NCBI GenBank assembly: GCA_014647715.1
Contig: BMPS01000014.1
Coordinates: forward strand, 1 to 64,000
Reading direction: 5' to 3'
Length of the DNA: 64,000 nt
Source: Streptomyces cinereus
GTDB taxonomy: Bacteria > Pseudomonadota > Gammaproteobacteria > Pseudomonadales > Moraxellaceae
In this document: in pieces, positions 48,029 to 56,718 of the stretch
Layout of the letters: each line of letters begins with the position of its first letter
Numbering within the stretch: the first letter of the stretch is position 1
Made by a program: the position numbers and the translations under genes
The notes under the pieces: generated by a model
Databases searched by the model: none
What the model saw: the letters and a program-made list of their open reading frames with translations, nothing else
What the model was told of the DNA's origin: nothing

Positions 48029-49270
48029 TCAGGCGAGTGTATCCAAACCGCGTTTTAAATCAGCGATAATATCATCGACATCTTCAAGCCCCACTGAGAA
48101 GCGAATTAAGCCTTCGCTCACGCCTGCCTCGATTCTTGCTTCAGGTGTCATGCGAAAATGGGTCGTCGTCGCAGGATGGGTAATGGTGCTTTTGGCGTCG
48201 CCTAGGTTATTGGTAATCGAAATCATGTTGGTACTATCGATAACATGCCAGGCTGCCGCTTGGTCAGCCACCTCAAAGCCAATAATGGCGCCAAATGCAC
48301 CGCCTTGCACATTTTTAAGTGCCGTGTGTTGGCGTTTGGCGATGTCATGGGATGGGTGATCGGGCAACCCTGAAAAATGCACTTTGCTGACTTTTGGGTG
48401 ATTGTGCAAAAATTTAGCGATTTGATTGGCATTTTCACAGTGGGCTTTCATACGCAGTGACAAGGTTTCTAGACCCTTTAGCAACACCCACGCATTAAAT
48501 GGCGATAGACTAATCCCACCGGTACGCACCACCCCAAAGGCTTTTTCCATCAATTCATTGTTACCGACCAGTGCACCGCCTAGCACCCGACCTTGACCGT
48601 CAATATATTTACTGGCGGAATGCAATACCACATCCGCACCCAACATTAAAGGTTTTTGAATAGCTGGGGTAGCAAAGCAGTTATCGACGATTAATAGCGC
48701 ATCGTGGTCATGCGCGAGCCTTGATAAAAAGCTTAAATCGGCAATTTGCGCCAAAGGATTGGAGGGGCTTTCACAGTACAGCACCTTGGTATTTGGCTGC
48801 ATCGCCTGTTGCCAAGCGTCATTGTCAAAGCAATCGACATAACTCACCTCGACGCCAAACGCTTTAAAGTAGGTATCAAACAGGGCGACCGAGGAGCCAA
48901 ATAATTGCTTGGCTGCTAGCAGATGGTCACCTGCTTGCAAGTACGCCAAACACATGGTCAAAATCGCGCCCATGCCTGATGCGGTTGCCACGCAGCGCTC
49001 GCCTTCCTCTAAAGCTGCCAATCTACGCTCAAAAGCGCGCACGGTCGGATTGGTATGGCGCGAGTAGACATTGCCTTTTTTATTGCCATTAAAATGGTCA
49101 GCGGCATCGGCGGCATTGTTGTATACGTAGGAGCTGGTGGTAAAAATCGCTTCGTTATGTTCGCCTTCATCGGTACGGTGGTAACCGCCGCGCACGGCGA
49201 TGGTTTGGTCGGCATAGTCTAAGCTTAAATCAAGTGCATCACTTTGCCAGTTGGGGTCTAATTGGGTCAT
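48029..49270 (-). CDS. metZ: O-succinylhomoserine sulfhydrylase
   Basis: 413 residues from the ATG at 49270; eight more codons are open upstream but MTQLDPNWQ is a more natural start. A PLP enzyme of the Cys/Met metabolism family. The PLP lysine is in LHSASKYIDGQGRVLGGA (part), and the substrate motifs ETPSNP-like (CESPSNPLAQIADL) and FEXR-like (VRAFERRLAALE) are present. The overall sequence fits MetZ, which makes homocysteine directly from O-succinylhomoserine and sulfide in methionine synthesis, rather than MetB or MetC. Confidence 0.93.
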   Translation of the reverse strand: MTQLDPNWQSDALDLSLDYADQTIAVRGGYHRTDEGEHNEAIFTTSSYVYNNAADAADHFNGNKKGNVYSRHTNPTVRAFERRLAALEEGERCVATASGMGAILTMCLAYLQAGDHLLAAKQLFGSSVALFDTYFKAFGVEVSYVDCFDNDAWQQAMQPNTKVLYCESPSNPLAQIADLSFLSRLAHDHDALLIVDNCFATPAIQKPLMLGADVVLHSASKYIDGQGRVLGGALVGNNELMEKAFGVVRTGGISLSPFNAWVLLKGLETLSLRMKAHCENANQIAKFLHNHPKVSKVHFSGLPDHPSHDIAKRQHTALKNVQGGAFGAIIGFEVADQAAAWHVIDSTNMISITNNLGDAKSTITHPATTTHFRMTPEARIEAGVSEGLIRFSVGLEDVDDIIADLKRGLDTLA

Positions 49271-49427
49271 AATGTTACATCTTTTGTGCATCAAATAAAT
49301 TATGATAGCATAAGTTGGATTTGACAGTGGCTTTCAAGTCAGTATTTTATGCAAAAACGCCATGACAACCAACTTTTCTTAGGTGAATGCCACGTTAATC
49401 AGTGATTTTTTTTAAAGGACTCAGGCT

Positions 49428-51125
49428 TTGGTAGCAGCATTTTACTCAGTATCTGTTGGCTTTGTCAGACTAGCATCGCAAAAACTCACGCCCAAAATTG
49501 TGACATTTTGCTTGCCATTGATATTTACGCTGCTACTTACGCCACTTACCGCTTGCCAAATGCTGCCGAACAACCCCCATATCGCCGCTACGCCAACCTT
49601 ATCAACCCAGCTGCCAGGTGCGCAAAAATTTTCCGAAAAATCGCGTATACAAGGTCAGTATTTAATTAGTCGTATCAGTGCCAGCAAAAACCCCTCTCCA
49701 AGCAAATTTTCCGGCTATTATCCGCTGATTGATAGCAGTGATGCGTTCGCCTCACGCAGTATTTTGACCGAAATGGCTCAGCAAACCATTGATATCCAAT
49801 ACTACATTTGGCACAACGATGCAGCAGGGCAATTGATGCTCAAAGACTTGTACCAAGCCGCCAATCGTGGTGTCAAAGTACGACTGTTACTCGATGATTT
49901 GAACACCAATCCGGAACTTGACCAACAACTGCTTGCCTTTGCTGCGCATGCTAATATCCAAGTGCGATTGATTAACCCCAAAGTGGTGCGCGGCTTTACC
50001 CCCGCCAATTTTGTGGTAGCACTGCCCCGCTACCAACGCCGCATGCACAATAAAAGCATGACCTTTGACCGCCAGTTATCCATCATTGGTGGGCGCAATA
50101 TTGGCGATGAATATCTGCGTAAAGATAGCATCGCTGAGTTTGCTGATTTGGATGTTTTGCTTGCCGGCAAAGTGGTCAACCAAATCAATGAGAGTTTTGA
50201 AGATTATTGGGATAGTCCTCTATCGTATGATATCGAGCGTTTGGTCAAACCCTCAAAAAACCCCGATCGTAATAAAAGCGATGAGCCATTTTTGGGGACT
50301 TTGACTGCGATTGCACCGATCAACAGCCAGTCTCATCTGCATAAAAGCTCGCAACTTTATCGGGTACAAAATGGCGCAATAGTTGATAAACAATTGTATA
50401 ACAAAAAAATCCAATTTCGTTGGCAACCAATGGAATTTTTGGCAGATGATGTCAAAAAACTACTCAACCAAGATGATAAAGATAGCCGATTGGTATCCAA
50501 GCTTCGGGCCCGTATTGGCACCCCAAAACAGCAATTGACCATTGTCTCATCGTATTTTGTACCCACTGACTTGGGCGTACTGCAACTAAGCAAACTCATG
50601 GAAAACGGGGTAAAAATCAATATTTTTACCAACTCGTATGAATCAACCGATGTGCCTATCGTGCATTCTGGGTATAACGTGGCACGCGTGCCGATGCTCA
50701 AAGCAGGAATTGGACTGTATGAGCTAAAATCCTCTGCCGATGCAGACTTTCGCCGCAAAAAACGTAGCTTATATCGCAGTAAGTATAGCACCAGTTTGCA
50801 TACCAAAGCTTTTGCCGTGGATGACAAATATACTTTTATCGGTTCTTATAATGTTGATCCGCGCTCTGCCAATATAAATACTGAGCTTGGTGTGCTGATT
50901 GAAGATAAAGCGCTTACCAAATCCTTCCATAATACGTTTGACAATTCTATGCTCAATGTCAGTTACCGCGTGCATCTTAAGGATAATGAACAACTGATGT
51001 GGCAAACCCATGATGATAAAACCAATAAAAAGCTTATCACTTTGGATAAAGAGCCGCATATGACGTTTATCAATGGACTTTGGCTAAAGATTTTTTCTGC
51101 CTTGCCATTTAAGCGCTTATTGTAA
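49428..51125 (+). CDS. Phospholipase D-type lipoprotein (cardiolipin synthase-like)
   Basis: 565 residues. TTG start with AAAGGA at good spacing (a GTG at 49431 is the alternative). A hydrophobic N-terminus ends in a probable lipobox LTAC. Two HKD catalytic motifs are intact: His207/Lys209/Asp214 (HNKSMTFD) and His458/Lys460/Asp465 (HTKAFAVDD), both followed by the GG/GS-N-x(7)-D/E type residues. The family includes cardiolipin synthases ClsC type and lipoprotein phospholipases. The lipobox places it in the periplasm or outer membrane. Monocistronic. Confidence 0.85.
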   Translation: MVAAFYSVSVGFVRLASQKLTPKIVTFCLPLIFTLLLTPLTACQMLPNNPHIAATPTLSTQLPGAQKFSEKSRIQGQYLISRISASKNPSPSKFSGYYPLIDSSDAFASRSILTEMAQQTIDIQYYIWHNDAAGQLMLKDLYQAANRGVKVRLLLDDLNTNPELDQQLLAFAAHANIQVRLINPKVVRGFTPANFVVALPRYQRRMHNKSMTFDRQLSIIGGRNIGDEYLRKDSIAEFADLDVLLAGKVVNQINESFEDYWDSPLSYDIERLVKPSKNPDRNKSDEPFLGTLTAIAPINSQSHLHKSSQLYRVQNGAIVDKQLYNKKIQFRWQPMEFLADDVKKLLNQDDKDSRLVSKLRARIGTPKQQLTIVSSYFVPTDLGVLQLSKLMENGVKINIFTNSYESTDVPIVHSGYNVARVPMLKAGIGLYELKSSADADFRRKKRSLYRSKYSTSLHTKAFAVDDKYTFIGSYNVDPRSANINTELGVLIEDKALTKSFHNTFDNSMLNVSYRVHLKDNEQLMWQTHDDKTNKKLITLDKEPHMTFINGLWLKIFSALPFKRLL

Positions 51126-51424
51126 GCGGGCATATTACAAAAAACACACATTTTTGATAATAAAAATAGTATCAAAATCACTATAGTATGCGGTTTCAAA
51201 AAGTAATATATCTCAACTGTTAAATCATGACGTTTGCTTGTAATATTTATTTAAATAATTAAATTTATTACAGTTTTGATAAATTATTATTCAATTTGTC
51301 AAGCGATTTAGTTTGTCAGGTGAATAGTGACGAATTTAATTCTTTAGCGCGTTAGATAACCTATCTGTCCATTGATTATAAAGCGTGCAAACCTTTAGCC
51401 AGCTTCTAGGTGATATTGTCGACT

Positions 51425-52747
51425 ATGCCATTTTTTCATGACGCCAACGAAGAAATTAGGGATTTAAATCGCTACGAAAAAAACGTTGTGTATTTAACGA
51501 TTTTTGGGGCTTTTTTTGCTTCCTTTGATTTTACGATTTATTTTTATTTTAATGATAGTATCAATCAAGCTTTTTTCCCAGAAAATATGCCTGAGTCGTT
51601 AAAGTCGATTTGTTTTTTGCTGCTGATTTTAGCCGGTTATATGTCAAGACCGTTAGGCGGTTTGATATTGGGTGATATCGGCGATCGCTATGGCAGAAAA
51701 CCTGTGTTGCTGTATAGTTTGCTGTTGGTGGGTGCGTCTGGTTTAGTGATTGCCTGTTTGCCTAGCTATCATCATATTGGTGTGGCAGCGATTGTTCTCA
51801 TGCTATTATTGCGTTTAATTCAAGGCTTTGGCTATGGGGCTGAGGTGCCCGCTTCATGGGTATACATTGCTGAGCATATGCCACGGCGTCAATTAGGGTC
51901 AGTGTGTGGCGCCCTCATCAGTGCGTTGATTTTGTCGACTTTGATGGGCAATATTTTAAGCGCCACGTTATCAAATATGCTCACCCCTACCCAGATGCAA
52001 TCGTATGGTTGGCGTATTCCTTTTGTCCTCGCCAGTATCGGTACGCTATTTGCGGTGCTGTTACGAGCCAAGCTTGAAGAAACCCCGCTTTGGCTGATGG
52101 CTAAGTCTAAAAATCGCTTGGTTAAACGTCTGCCGATACGCCGAGCTATTATCAAATACCGTTATGGTACGGTGATGACGCTGGGTTTGTCTTGGTTTAC
52201 CGCCAGTGTTTATTTGACGATTTATTTGCTTTTGCCGATTTTGGGCATCCAGTTTTTTGATGTCGATACCAGTTTGATGATGATATCCAATGGGGTGGGT
52301 ATTATCTTTGGTGGATTGGGAGCTTTAGCCTATGGTTATTTTGCCGATCGTTTTAACCCAGGTCGTGTATTTACTTTAGGCTGTATATTTTTAAGCATTG
52401 CCAGTGTTGTTTTCTTTGTTTCACTGAAAAATAGTAGCGAATTACTACTGATTAACTATGCGATTTTAGGGTTTTTCTCTGGCGTGATTGGCTTAGTCCC
52501 AAGTATTTGTGTGCGTCTGTTTCCAGTGAGTGTACGCCTAAGTGGTATTAGCTTTGCCTATAACGTGGCGTATGCATTGGCAGGCGCATTATTGCCTGTG
52601 CTATTGGTTTATTTTTCACATAAATTAATGCTTTCAAGCGCCTTGTATCTGGTGTTTGTCTGTGTGATTGGCATTATCATGGGTATGTTGTTGACCAATT
52701 TGCATGGTTTGTATCGCATGGAAGATAAGCGGCTGATGAGTTCTTGA
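51425..52747 (+). CDS. MFS transporter, metabolite:proton symporter (MHS) family
   Basis: 440 residues from the ATG at 51425 (AGGTGA upstream); a GTG at 51410 would add five residues but has no clear ribosome-binding site. About 12 membrane segments. The MHS-type signature GDIGDRYGRKPVLL between helices 2 and 3 and the central EETPLWLMAKSKNRLVKR loop match the ProP/ShiA/KgtP branch, which imports osmolytes or organic acids with protons. The substrate is not known. The preceding 299 bases show only a short TTTTGATA/TATCAAAA inverted repeat (51152-51177). Confidence 0.85.
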   Translation: MPFFHDANEEIRDLNRYEKNVVYLTIFGAFFASFDFTIYFYFNDSINQAFFPENMPESLKSICFLLLILAGYMSRPLGGLILGDIGDRYGRKPVLLYSLLLVGASGLVIACLPSYHHIGVAAIVLMLLLRLIQGFGYGAEVPASWVYIAEHMPRRQLGSVCGALISALILSTLMGNILSATLSNMLTPTQMQSYGWRIPFVLASIGTLFAVLLRAKLEETPLWLMAKSKNRLVKRLPIRRAIIKYRYGTVMTLGLSWFTASVYLTIYLLLPILGIQFFDVDTSLMMISNGVGIIFGGLGALAYGYFADRFNPGRVFTLGCIFLSIASVVFFVSLKNSSELLLINYAILGFFSGVIGLVPSICVRLFPVSVRLSGISFAYNVAYALAGALLPVLLVYFSHKLMLSSALYLVFVCVIGIIMGMLLTNLHGLYRMEDKRLMSS

Positions 52748-52804
52748 GTTTTTTCATCGCTGATAGTTGTTTTACCATCGCTTTTTTTAGCGCCCGCTTT
52801 TATT

Positions 52805-52835
52805 GATTAGCTGATAGATTAGCTATAGATTAGCC
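52805..52835. repeat. 11-12-bp tandem repeat upstream of dusA
   Basis: GATTAGCTGATA, GATTAGCTATA and GATTAGCC follow one another directly, about 22 bases before the dusA start. Confidence 0.65.
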
Positions 52836-52856
52836 ACTTTTTTTGAATATTTGCCG

Positions 52857-53837
52857 ATGACCCTGCCTATGACCACAATGCAGCATAAACGATTGTCCAC
52901 CGCACCGATGATTGATTGGAGTACACGCGATTATTGTTACTTTGCTCGATTATTCAATCCTTATACTTACCTTTATACTGAAATGATCAGTACCTCGGCG
53001 ATATTGCAGGGAGATACAGACTATCAGCTGCGATTTTATCCCAATGAACATCCTTTGGTGCTTCAGCTGGGCGGCTCAAATCCTGACGAATTGGCACGCT
53101 GTGCTAAAATCGGACAAGACTACGGTTATGATGAAATTAACCTAAATGTCGGCTGTCCGTCCGATCGGGTACAACATTACAAAATCGGTGCTTGCTTGAT
53201 GGCAGAGCCCAAATTGGTAGCAGATATTGTCTCTGCGATGCGTGATGCGGTGGACATTCCCGTCACTGTCAAGCATCGTATTGGCATTGATAATTTTGAT
53301 AGTTATGAGTTTATGGCGGATTTTGTGGATCATGTGGTGAAAGCAGGTTGTCAGCATGTCATCGTCCATGCGCGCACCGCTTGGCTACAAGGCTTAAGCC
53401 CTAAACAAAATCGTGAAATTCCGCCCCTTCGCTATGAGGATGTGTACCGCTTAAAGCAGGATTTTCCCGATATATTTGTGGAAATCAATGGCGGTATCAC
53501 CACTATTGATGAAATCAAAACCCATCTGACGAAAGTCGATGGTGTGATGATTGGGCGGGAAGCTTATCACAACCCTTATATTCTAGCCGAAGCCATGCAG
53601 CTGTGGGGCAAGCCTGTGCCTAGCCGAGCGGATATTTTTTATCAGTTACTGGATTTTTTGGCAGCCAGTGACGCGCGTGGCACACCCTTGACGGCCATTA
53701 TGCGCCATTATTTGGGCTTGTTTCAAGGATTGACAGGCAGTCGTAAATGGCGTCAGGCACTTAGCGGGCAAAAATCCCTTTCGGTTGCCCAAGTTCGTGA
53801 AGCGGGTGAGGCGGTATTGGCGTTGAATAATGGCTAA
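52857..53837 (+). CDS. dusA: tRNA-dihydrouridine(20/20a) synthase
   Basis: 326 residues from ATG 52857; a TTG at 52851 and ATGs at 52869 and 52878 are other options. An FMN enzyme that reduces uridine to dihydrouridine in the tRNA D-loop. The catalytic Cys100 is in NVGCPSDRVQ. DusA-specific features are VKHRIGIDNFDSY and HARTAWLQGLSPKQNREIPPL (part). It converges on the CPBP protease gene with only 17 bases between the stops and no terminator visible. Confidence 0.94.
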   Translation: MTLPMTTMQHKRLSTAPMIDWSTRDYCYFARLFNPYTYLYTEMISTSAILQGDTDYQLRFYPNEHPLVLQLGGSNPDELARCAKIGQDYGYDEINLNVGCPSDRVQHYKIGACLMAEPKLVADIVSAMRDAVDIPVTVKHRIGIDNFDSYEFMADFVDHVVKAGCQHVIVHARTAWLQGLSPKQNREIPPLRYEDVYRLKQDFPDIFVEINGGITTIDEIKTHLTKVDGVMIGREAYHNPYILAEAMQLWGKPVPSRADIFYQLLDFLAASDARGTPLTAIMRHYLGLFQGLTGSRKWRQALSGQKSLSVAQVREAGEAVLALNNG

Positions 53838-53854
53838 AAGTTAGCTAAAAGAGA

Positions 53855-54589
53855 CTAGCCGTATAAATACTGCGCCATCGCCAAGCCATTATTCATCATA
53901 TGCAACACCACAGGCAATAACAGTGAGCCTGACATGATACGCCCATAGCTAAATAACATCGCTAGACAAAAAATCCCCAGCAACTCGACCACACCGTATT
54001 GCATATGAATCACCGCAAATACAATACTGGTTAGCACACTGGCGCCCCACATACCAAGCTTTGAGCTGGCAAGCCCTGTCCACATAAACCCGCGAAATAT
54101 CACTTCTTCATAAATCGGCGCAAAAACCACCATCGCCAGCACAAGCAGCCACCTTGGATGGGCGGACTCAGCAAGATTGTCCATAAACATCATGGGCTCG
54201 CGACCCAGCCAGACGGTAACTAGATTGATGATAACGTTCAGCACAATCAGCAGCGCGCTACATTGTAACAACTGATACCAAGTAAAGGATTTAAGGGCAA
54301 GATAATCTTTGATACGGCTGCTTTTGAATCGGATAAACAAATAAACGCAGCCTATCACCATGGCTAAGGTAAACCCTAGCGATAGACTCATTAACGTGCC
54401 GTTTTCACTGCCCTGCAACACTTTTTCAGCGATATCCAAATTTCCTGCATCTTGTAGCACCCATGGTGCAAACAACACCACGCCAATCAATTGACTGGCA
54501 AAAAACACCGCCAATAACACCATAGATAGCACAATGGTCTTTGGCAAATCGTAGATGGGGGTGCTAGGCTGTAATGATAAATTTTGCAC
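53855..54589 (-). CDS. CPBP-family intramembrane metalloprotease
   Basis: 244 residues with about seven or eight membrane segments. The CPBP (CAAX protease and bacteriocin-processing) motifs are visible: EEVIFRGF (about 160-167), a conserved His in FAVIHMQYG, and a later SYGRIMSGSLLLPVVLHMMNN (given in part) with the third metal-ligand His. Bacterial members cleave within membranes or confer bacteriocin self-immunity. The substrate is unknown. It is the last gene of an apparent operon sppA-hydrolase-CPBP, 29 bases after the hydrolase. Confidence 0.85.
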   Translation of the reverse strand: MQNLSLQPSTPIYDLPKTIVLSMVLLAVFFASQLIGVVLFAPWVLQDAGNLDIAEKVLQGSENGTLMSLSLGFTLAMVIGCVYLFIRFKSSRIKDYLALKSFTWYQLLQCSALLIVLNVIINLVTVWLGREPMMFMDNLAESAHPRWLLVLAMVVFAPIYEEVIFRGFMWTGLASSKLGMWGASVLTSIVFAVIHMQYGVVELLGIFCLAMLFSYGRIMSGSLLLPVVLHMMNNGLAMAQYLYG

Positions 54590-54618
54590 ATTAAACCCTT
54601 TAATGGCTATTTGTGTTG

Positions 54619-55542
54619 TTACTGGATATCATGATTGACTGAGTGAATAAGCGCTTTGATTCGTTCAACCGTACTGGCGGGGTATTCTAGCGGGAACATA
54701 TGTCCGCCTTCATGCACTTCAAAATCAATGCCCATACGCTGTTTGACTAGCGCAGGAAACCCACGTTTGAAAAACAGGCTATCTTTACCAATTATTTGCT
54801 TGGCAGGGACAGCCGGCGGATGGTTAGGTTTTTGCCAGTATAGCGAGGGGTTGGTGCGAAACACCGCCACTTCCACCGCTTTTGGAATGGTAAGCGTCAC
54901 TTGTCCATCTGCAGTATCAGTCAAGCCATAACGAATAAAATCATTAAAACAGCGCTCATCAAAGTGTCGGTAGAATGCTTTATGTCGCAGATGCTCGTAG
55001 GCAACTTCACGGCTTGGCCAGATGTCACGGCGATGGCTTGATAGACCTGCAGGCGTGAGCCTATCTACCAACCGTGGGCTAAAGCGTTTTGCCCAATGTA
55101 GTGCCATCGAATAATAGCCATGAATGAGCGGTGGGTCTAAGGCAATCACTTGGCTAAATAGCTCGGGCGCTTGATAGCTGGCTTGCAGCGTACACAATGC
55201 ACCAAGCGAATGCCCGAGCCCGATGACCTTGGTTTGCCCGCGCGCGCTTAGGTGCGTTTGGATGCTATCAATCACTTGTTGGGTCAGTTTTTGCCAGTGG
55301 TTATCAACCGGATAACGCGGGTCAATGCCTAACGCTGGAATATAGGCAATATCAAATTCATCACTGAGCAAATCAAACAGATATTGATAGCTACGTGATG
55401 GAATCCCATTGGCATGCGCAAAGTGTATCAGCGGTTTTTGCCCTATCCCTGCTGTCTCTATTATGCCTCCTGTCCCTATCCCTAGCATTGGCGCAGAAGG
55501 CAAACCATTGGCTAACGGATGCTGGCTCGTCTCAGATGACAT
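54619..55542 (-). CDS. Alpha/beta-hydrolase
   Basis: 307 residues, no signal peptide. The nucleophile elbow is GLGHSLGALC with Ser112, the C-terminal catalytic His is in HEGGHMFPLE (about 281), and the acid is likely the Asp of ALDPPLIHG. The N-terminal ~25 residues are Gly/Ile rich and not part of the fold. Substrate unknown; esterase or lipase-like activity is likely. It starts two bases after the sppA stop, so the two are translationally coupled. Confidence 0.85.
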   Translation of the reverse strand: MSSETSQHPLANGLPSAPMLGIGTGGIIETAGIGQKPLIHFAHANGIPSRSYQYLFDLLSDEFDIAYIPALGIDPRYPVDNHWQKLTQQVIDSIQTHLSARGQTKVIGLGHSLGALCTLQASYQAPELFSQVIALDPPLIHGYYSMALHWAKRFSPRLVDRLTPAGLSSHRRDIWPSREVAYEHLRHKAFYRHFDERCFNDFIRYGLTDTADGQVTLTIPKAVEVAVFRTNPSLYWQKPNHPPAVPAKQIIGKDSLFFKRGFPALVKQRMGIDFEVHEGGHMFPLEYPASTVERIKALIHSVNHDIQ

Positions 55543-55544
55543 GG

Positions 55545-56627
55545 TTATTGCATTCCTTTGTCATTTGCAGCCGCGTGGGTTAATTGGCTAGCAAAGCCTT
55601 TAGAGACCGTTTCACCAAACCCATAGCCGATTTGGCTGGCAAATTTACCGAACACTTTTTTCACCGGGTCTTCTGGGTTATATTCCACGACATTGTCTAG
55701 TTTTAGCTGAGACTCAAGGGTGCTGATGCCGCCTTTTTTATCCGCCAAACCGAGATTAATCGCTTGCTCACCACTCCAGAATAACCCTGAAAAAAGCTGA
55801 TTAGCGTCAGGATTTTTGAGGCGATTGCCGCGACCTTGTTTAACAGCATTAATAAAATGGGCGTGGGTGTTATCAAGGACACCTTGTACATGCTGGCGCT
55901 CAAACTCGGAGAGCGGGCGGCTCATGCTTAAAATATCTTTGTGCGCACCGGCTGTCATGGTGCCATCTTTAACGCCTAGTTTATCCATCAAACCTTGGAC
56001 ATTGTAGCTTGGCATAATCACGCCGATTGAGCCGACCAAGCTTGAGGGATTGACCCAAATTTCATCAGCCGCAGATGCGATATAATACGCGCCCGAAGCA
56101 CCCATATCTTCGATAACGGCATACAGTTTTTTGTTAGGATGGGCTTTTCTCAATTCGGTCATGGTTTGCCAGATTTCATCGGATTGTACAGGCGAACCAC
56201 CCGGTGAGTTGATGCGCAACGCCACCGCTTGCGCTTGGTCGTTGTTAAACGCTTCCGTCAATGCCTCGCCCACCGCTTGACTATTGGCTTCATTGTCGCT
56301 GCTGATGACCCCTTTGACATCGACGACGGCTAAATGCGGTTTGCTCATATCGATATCACTCATGCCACTTTTGGCAGAGCCACTACAGCCTTTTGCCACC
56401 ACCGCGCCAAACAGCAGCACATAGCCCAAAGTGATGAGCTTAAAGAAAATACCCCAGCGTCTTGCACGGCGCTGCTCCACAAGACTTGCCATGAGGGTTT
56501 TTTCTAGCAATTGCCATTCTTTGCCTGCGTATGGCGCATTGGGTGGCAAGTTTTGCGCATGGTTTGGTTGAACAGGTGGCTTTGACTGTGAGGGTTGGTT
56601 GGGATCGGGTGGCCAATTATCTGACAT
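55545..56627 (-). CDS. sppA: Signal peptide peptidase SppA (S49 family)
   Basis: 360 residues, the short single-domain form. A Pro-rich cytoplasmic N-terminus (1-35) and one membrane helix (about 59-80) anchor it in the inner membrane, with the catalytic domain outside. The catalytic Ser178 is in DMGASGAYYIAS and the general-base Lys230 in AGAHKDILSMSRPL. Their 52-residue spacing equals that of Bacillus SppA (Ser147/Lys199). It degrades leftover signal peptides in the membrane. First gene of the sppA-hydrolase-CPBP cluster. Confidence 0.93.
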   Translation of the reverse strand: MSDNWPPDPNQPSQSKPPVQPNHAQNLPPNAPYAGKEWQLLEKTLMASLVEQRRARRWGIFFKLITLGYVLLFGAVVAKGCSGSAKSGMSDIDMSKPHLAVVDVKGVISSDNEANSQAVGEALTEAFNNDQAQAVALRINSPGGSPVQSDEIWQTMTELRKAHPNKKLYAVIEDMGASGAYYIASAADEIWVNPSSLVGSIGVIMPSYNVQGLMDKLGVKDGTMTAGAHKDILSMSRPLSEFERQHVQGVLDNTHAHFINAVKQGRGNRLKNPDANQLFSGLFWSGEQAINLGLADKKGGISTLESQLKLDNVVEYNPEDPVKKVFGKFASQIGYGFGETVSKGFASQLTHAAANDKGMQ

Positions 56628-56718
56628 AAAAGTTCCTTAGCAATATGTAATTTACCGCCCATGATAGGGGGAAGCGGTCAAAATTACAATCACTCCCTTG
56701 TAGCCAAATCGTCAAGTA

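Noticed and set aside
51200-51410. Small frame near ATGACGTTTGC before the MHS transporter
   Set aside because: It is only about eleven codons with no ribosome-binding site.
53855-54589. CPBP gene as part of a bacteriocin cluster
   Set aside because: No bacteriocin precursor, leader peptide or exporter lies nearby.
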